From an uncultured bacterium (GTDB lineage: Bacteria; Hydrothermota; Tepidihabitantia; Tepidihabitantales; Tepidihabitantaceae), in NCBI GenBank assembly GCA_937139435.1, contig CAKZPX010000307.1, forward strand, positions 1-9,656: 9,656 nucleotides of DNA. The letters are read 5' to 3'. The position numbers and the translations under genes are program-made. Within the stretch, counting starts at the first letter, position 1; each line of letters starts with the position of its first letter. Shown one piece after another: positions 6,231 to 9,656 of this stretch. The notes beneath the pieces are model-generated. The model was not told where the DNA came from, made no database searches, and worked only from the letters and a program-made list of their open reading frames with translations.

Positions 6231-7222
6231 GCGGAGCGGAGATGAAGAAAGTGAGGGAAATAGGTCCGGGCTGGTGGGCGCTGGTTATCATTGTTTTTTT
6301 CCTCCTTTTGCTCCAGGGGTTGATCATTGCCGGACTGGTTAACCCTTATATTCAGACAATCCTCTGTTATGCCGGGGTGGTCGTAATTTCGGCTCTGGGT
6401 TTGAATTTAATTTATGGTTATACCGGCCAGTTTTCCCTCGGGCATGCTGCTTTTTATGGTATTGGCGCCTATACCTCGGCATTGATTACCCGGCTGTTAC
6501 CTGGGTGGGGGTTTTTCGCTCTACCACTCGGGCTGGTTGCCGGGGCACTGGTTGCCGGTGTTATCGCCTTCCTGATTGGATTGCCGATTCTACGTTTAAA
6601 ATCGGACTATCTCGGGATTGCGACGCTCGGATTCGGGATGATAATGAATGTTCTGTTCAAGAATTCGGATAAGGTGTTTAAGGTGATGGGTGGTGCTGCT
6701 GGCATGCGGGGCATAGCAAGACTGACAACATTTCTCTGGGTGGCGGTCATTGCGGTTCTGGCGGTAGTGATGCTCAGGAACCTGGTCTTTTCCGCTGTGG
6801 GCCGGGCACTGGTCTCCATTCGTGAGGACGAACTGGCTGCTGAAGCGGTAGGAATTGATTCCACCCGGTATAAAACACTGGGGTTTGTGATTGGGTGTAT
6901 GCTGGCCGGTATTGCTGGCGGTCTTTATGCCCATCTCTATACCTATCTCAATCCGGACAATTTTGACTTCCTTAAATCAATTGATGTGCTGCTGATTGTG
7001 GTGATTGGCGGGCTGGGCAGTATCTCCGGTACAGTGATTGCTGGTGTCGGCTGGGCATTACTTCTGGAGGGGTTAAGGATCGTCCTGCCCTCAGCGGTGC
7101 AGGAGTGGCGGATGGTTGTTTACCCGCTGGTGCTGATTGTGATTATGCTGGTGCGTTCCGGCGGGATAATGGGCAGAAATGAGTTTGATTTTCTTAAACC
7201 CGCAGATTACCGCAGGCGATGA
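6227..7222 (+). CDS. livM: HAAT-type ABC importer permease, LivM-like
   Basis: This 331-aa polytopic protein is the second permease subunit. The LivM core is clear: ALGLNLIYGYTGQFSLGHAA (about 56-75), the DYLGIATLGFGMI segment (127-139), and the coupling loop with IREDELAAEAVGID (198-211) followed by LAGIAGGLYAH (226-236). VVIGGLGSISGTVIAG (258-273) is also family-typical. The periplasmic loop after the central helix (GGAAGMRGIARLTTF, 155-169) looks short compared with classical LivM. Two starts are possible. TTG at 6227 overlaps the livH stop and has AAGGAG 5 nt upstream. ATG at 6242 has GGAG 5 nt upstream. I kept the TTG because of the coupled overlap. The stop overlaps the livG ATG (ATGA). 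Confidence 0.92.
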   Translation: MSGAEMKKVREIGPGWWALVIIVFFLLLLQGLIIAGLVNPYIQTILCYAGVVVISALGLNLIYGYTGQFSLGHAAFYGIGAYTSALITRLLPGWGFFALPLGLVAGALVAGVIAFLIGLPILRLKSDYLGIATLGFGMIMNVLFKNSDKVFKVMGGAAGMRGIARLTTFLWVAVIAVLAVVMLRNLVFSAVGRALVSIREDELAAEAVGIDSTRYKTLGFVIGCMLAGIAGGLYAHLYTYLNPDNFDFLKSIDVLLIVVIGGLGSISGTVIAGVGWALLLEGLRIVLPSAVQEWRMVVYPLVLIVIMLVRSGGIMGRNEFDFLKPADYRRR

Positions 7223-8004
7223 CGAACAACCTTCTGGAAATTAAGGGGTTGACCAAGGCTTTTGGTGGGCTGGTAGCGGTAAAGGACTTTTTCTTGCAGA
7301 TTGCGCCCGGTACACTTACCGGATTGATCGGTCCCAATGGGGCAGGCAAGACGACAGTTTTTAATCTGATTACTGGAATGATTATGCCGACATCGGGCGC
7401 GGTTGTGTTTCAGGGTAGAGACATTGTTGGTTTAAAACCGTTCCAGGTGTACCGTCTGGGTATCAGCCGGACATTTCAGAATATCCGTTTGTTTGGCGAA
7501 CTGTCGGTTCTGGACAATGTGCGTGTTGCCTACCATTATCGGAGCGATGCCGGTTTGTTCGATGCCCTGGTGCGCAGCCCGCGATTCCGGGACAGAGAAA
7601 GGGAGATAACAGAGAGGGCAAGGGAGTTGCTTTCGCTTCTGGGACTGGAGTTGCGGGAGAGGGAACTGGCAAAGAATCTGCCCTATGGCGAACAGCGCCG
7701 GCTGGAGATCGCCCGGGCGTTGATGGCAGAGCCGAAGTTGCTGCTTTTGGATGAGCCGGCAGCAGGGATGAATCCGGCTGAAGTGGGCAGGTTAATGGAG
7801 TTGATTCTTTCCCTGAAGGAGCGTTTTAAACTGACGATACTTTTAATTGAGCATCAGATGAAGGTGGTGATGGGGATCTGCCAGCAGGTGGCGGTAATGG
7901 ATTTTGGGGAGTTGATTGCGGAAGGAACGCCGGCTGAGATTCAGAATAATAGCCGTGTTATTGAAGCTTATCTGGGTCGGCCAGGAGGTGCCGGTGTTGC
8001 TTGA
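7219..8004 (+). CDS. livG: HAAT-type ABC importer ATPase, LivG-like
   Basis: This 261-aa cytoplasmic ATPase powers the LivHM permease pair. Walker A is GPNGAGKT (38-45), the Q-loop glutamine is in RTFQNIRLF (Q87), the signature is LPYGEQRRLEIA (154-165), Walker B is LLLLDEP (174-180), and the switch histidine is H212 in LIEHQM. The signature has the LivG-type YGEQ rather than SGGQ. The insert between the Q-loop and signature (about 100-150) is also LivG-like, as is the C-terminal FGELIAEGTPAEIQNN. The ATG overlaps the livM stop by 4 nt (ATGA), so translation is probably coupled. All catalytic residues are intact. Confidence 0.94.
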   Translation: MTNNLLEIKGLTKAFGGLVAVKDFFLQIAPGTLTGLIGPNGAGKTTVFNLITGMIMPTSGAVVFQGRDIVGLKPFQVYRLGISRTFQNIRLFGELSVLDNVRVAYHYRSDAGLFDALVRSPRFRDREREITERARELLSLLGLELRERELAKNLPYGEQRRLEIARALMAEPKLLLLDEPAAGMNPAEVGRLMELILSLKERFKLTILLIEHQMKVVMGICQQVAVMDFGELIAEGTPAEIQNNSRVIEAYLGRPGGAGVA

Positions 8005-8698
8005 GGTAAAAGATCTGACTGTGGACTACGGGATGGTGCGGGCGCTAAAAGAGATATCATTTTCTGTTAATGAGGGCGAGATTGTTACTCTGATTGGTGC
8101 CAATGGTGCTGGTAAGACAACGACGCTGAAAACTATTTCTGGTTTACTCAAGCCAGTTAGCGGCGAGATATTTTTTCAGGGTAAAAGAATTGACGGTCTG
8201 CCCGGACACCAGATTGTCCGGATGGGTGTCATTCACGTGCCGGAGGGGAGAAAGCCTTTTGTTGACCTGACAGTGGAGGAGAACCTGCGCCTGGGTGCCT
8301 TTACCCGGGATAGTGGAGATATATCCGGTGCGCTGGAGCGGGTTTTTAAGTCATTTCCCCGGTTGCGGGAGAGGTTGCATCAACGGGCAGGGACGCTTTC
8401 AGGTGGAGAGTTGCAGATGCTGGCAATGGGCAGGGGTTTAATGGCGAAGCCGAAACTGCTCATGCTGGATGAGCCGTCAATGGGGCTGGCACCGATTATG
8501 GTGGAGGAGATATTTTCTATTATTAAAGAGATCAACCAGCAGGGCACAGCGATACTTCTGGTGGAGCAGAATGCCTTTATGGCGCTCCAGATTGCGCACC
8601 GTGCCTATGTTCTGGAAACCGGAGCGATTGTTCTTGCCGGTCGGGCTGATGAATTGCGGGACAACCCGAAGGTCAAGGCGGCTTACCTTGGCGAATGA
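7994..8698 (+). CDS. livF: HAAT-type ABC importer ATPase, LivF-like
   Basis: This 234-aa protein is the second ATPase of the importer. Walker A is GANGAGKT (35-42), the signature is TLSGGELQMLAMGRGLM (134-150), and Walker B is LLMLDEP (155-161) followed by SMGLAP. VPEGRKPF (82-89) replaces the usual Q-loop glutamine, and LLVEQN (188-193) carries Q in place of the switch His; both are normal for LivF. The start is inferred as GTG at 7994, with AGGAGG (7983-7988) 5 nt upstream. TTG at 7997 is an alternative one codon in. The open frame extends back to 7916, but that stretch lies inside livG and encodes nothing LivF-like. The gene overlaps livG by 11 nt. Confidence 0.93.
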   Translation: MLLEVKDLTVDYGMVRALKEISFSVNEGEIVTLIGANGAGKTTTLKTISGLLKPVSGEIFFQGKRIDGLPGHQIVRMGVIHVPEGRKPFVDLTVEENLRLGAFTRDSGDISGALERVFKSFPRLRERLHQRAGTLSGGELQMLAMGRGLMAKPKLLMLDEPSMGLAPIMVEEIFSIIKEINQQGTAILLVEQNAFMALQIAHRAYVLETGAIVLAGRADELRDNPKVKAAYLGE

Positions 8699-8708
8699 CC
8701 GGTAACGA

Positions 8709-9656
8709 ATGTCGCAGTTGCAATTCATGAATTACCCGCACAAAAAAAGCTGGACAGGTTACCTGCCCTGGCTCGTGGTTCCGGGGGTGTTTCTGGTTTA
8801 TCTCTTTACCCGAACACCAGCGGTCGGGCTGATTGATTCGGGAGAACTGGCAACTGGTTGCTATCTTCTGAATATTCTGCATCCCACCGGCTATCCGCTT
8901 TACACGCTGATCGGCAGGCTGGCAGCAGGGATACCGCTGGGAACGGTGGTGAACCGGCTCACAGTTCTCAGCGCCATCTTTTCTACGGCTGGTGTGGCGT
9001 TTTTTATCTTTACCGGAAAGAGGTTAAAGTTTGACCTTTCCCTTTGTGGTGTTGTTGCCGGAGTTCTGGGGTTTTCTCTACCGGTCTGGTCGGTAAGCAC
9101 TGATGTTGAGGTTTACAGCCTTACATTTTTCCTTATTGTGCTTTTGTGGTGGAGTGTTGCCCGATTGAATCCCACCAGTGCGATACTGTTCTCGGTGTAC
9201 CTGATGGGGCTGGTTCTGACCAATCATATGTCCGGTTTGAGTGCGGTGTTAGGGGCAGGAGTTATTCTGATCAGCAGAATCAGGCGACGATTGTTTCATT
9301 TCCTGCCGATTTTGCTTTTCTTTCTTTTTCTGAGTTTATCGGTTTATCTTTTTCTCCCGCTGCGGGCAGGGTGTGAACCGCTTTTGTCATGGGGTAATCC
9401 GGTTAATCTGGAGCGTTTCTGGTGGCATATTACCGGCAGGCAGTATCAGGTGTGGATGTTTTCTTCCTCCGGACATGAGGTATTGACCAATGCCCGAAGG
9501 GGAGGTTTGTTGATTTTGGGGTCACTGGGATATCTCCTTGCACCTTGCGCAATTTATGGCTGGTGGCGGTTGGTAAAACAGGAGCGGGTTTTGACCATTG
9601 GTCTGAGTTTAACTGTTTTTCTCGCCTTCCTCTATGCGGTCAATTACAGTATCCCG
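8709..9656 (+). CDS. DUF2723 family polytopic membrane protein, N-terminal 316 residues (runs off right edge)
   Basis: The frame is open from the ATG at 8709 to the window end. The family marks are in order: a first hydrophobic segment (about 18-34), DSGEL (43-47) with HPTGYPLY (58-65) in the first outer loop, then VWSVSTDVEVYSL (126-138), LTNHMSG (170-176), and LRAGCEPLLSWGNP with FWWHITGRQYQ (218-246). About eight hydrophobic segments are visible in this part. DUF2723 proteins resemble GT-C glycosyltransferases, which use lipid-linked sugars on the periplasmic side; the acidic D43/E46 sit where GT-C enzymes keep a catalytic acid. That role is inferred, not shown. The gene starts 10 nt after livF, so it is probably co-transcribed, though no functional tie is known. 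The Shine-Dalgarno is weak; ATG at 8727 is an alternative start. Confidence 0.85.
   Translation, partial: MSQLQFMNYPHKKSWTGYLPWLVVPGVFLVYLFTRTPAVGLIDSGELATGCYLLNILHPTGYPLYTLIGRLAAGIPLGTVVNRLTVLSAIFSTAGVAFFIFTGKRLKFDLSLCGVVAGVLGFSLPVWSVSTDVEVYSLTFFLIVLLWWSVARLNPTSAILFSVYLMGLVLTNHMSGLSAVLGAGVILISRIRRRLFHFLPILLFFLFLSLSVYLFLPLRAGCEPLLSWGNPVNLERFWWHITGRQYQVWMFSSSGHEVLTNARRGGLLILGSLGYLLAPCAIYGWWRLVKQERVLTIGLSLTVFLAFLYAVNYSIP

Noticed and set aside
7916..7993. Longer livF starting inside livG
   Set aside because: The extra 26 residues do not resemble any LivF N-terminus, while an AGGAGG sits just before the GTG at 7994.

Overview
The window reads as a piece of a bacterial chromosome from a double-membraned (diderm) lineage, probably FCB-type or a related candidate phylum such as WOR-3. 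Two long minus-strand proteins have signal peptides and end in Por/type IX secretion (T9SS) style C-terminal sorting domains. A ClpC-type chaperone N-domain, a 'DUF355' adenosine-specific kinase common in archaea and thermophiles, and a DUF2723 membrane protein fit that picture. The phylum is inferred from gene content; there is no rRNA or marker gene here to fix it.

The left half (1-5229) is all minus strand. From right to left it holds a 473-aa secreted beta-rich protein with a sorting domain (3808-5229), an adenosine-specific kinase family protein 13 nt downstream of it (3312-3794), a 258-bp spacer with a strong inverted repeat, an 853-aa secreted multidomain protein (492-3053), a 119-bp spacer, and the start of clpC, which runs off the left edge (1-372). 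The right half (5346-9656) is all plus strand. It is a tightly packed livHMGF operon for a branched-chain-amino-acid-type (HAAT) ABC importer, with overlapping start and stop codons throughout. Ten bases later comes the first 316 codons of a DUF2723 polytopic membrane protein, which runs off the right edge. The two halves diverge from a 116-bp intergenic region (5230-5345) that holds two back-to-back sigma70-type promoters.

The transporter set has two permeases and two ATPases, but no periplasmic substrate-binding protein lies in the window, so its ligand cannot be assigned. The two sorted proteins are probably carried through the inner membrane by Sec and then to the cell surface; no T9SS machinery gene is visible here. 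The DUF2723 protein belongs to a membrane family thought to be GT-C-like glycosyltransferases, which may modify exported proteins. Its link to the sorted proteins or the importer is only positional.

The most notable regulatory pattern is that three genes (clpC, the 853-aa protein and livH) have a good -35/-10 pair whose -10 box lies only 8-13 nt before the start codon and have no convincing Shine-Dalgarno sequence. This suggests leaderless or near-leaderless transcripts. The 473-aa gene, by contrast, has a short leader with a strong AAAGGAGG. I found no tRNA, rRNA, CRISPR array, insertion sequence or phage gene. No clearly new multi-gene system is evident.
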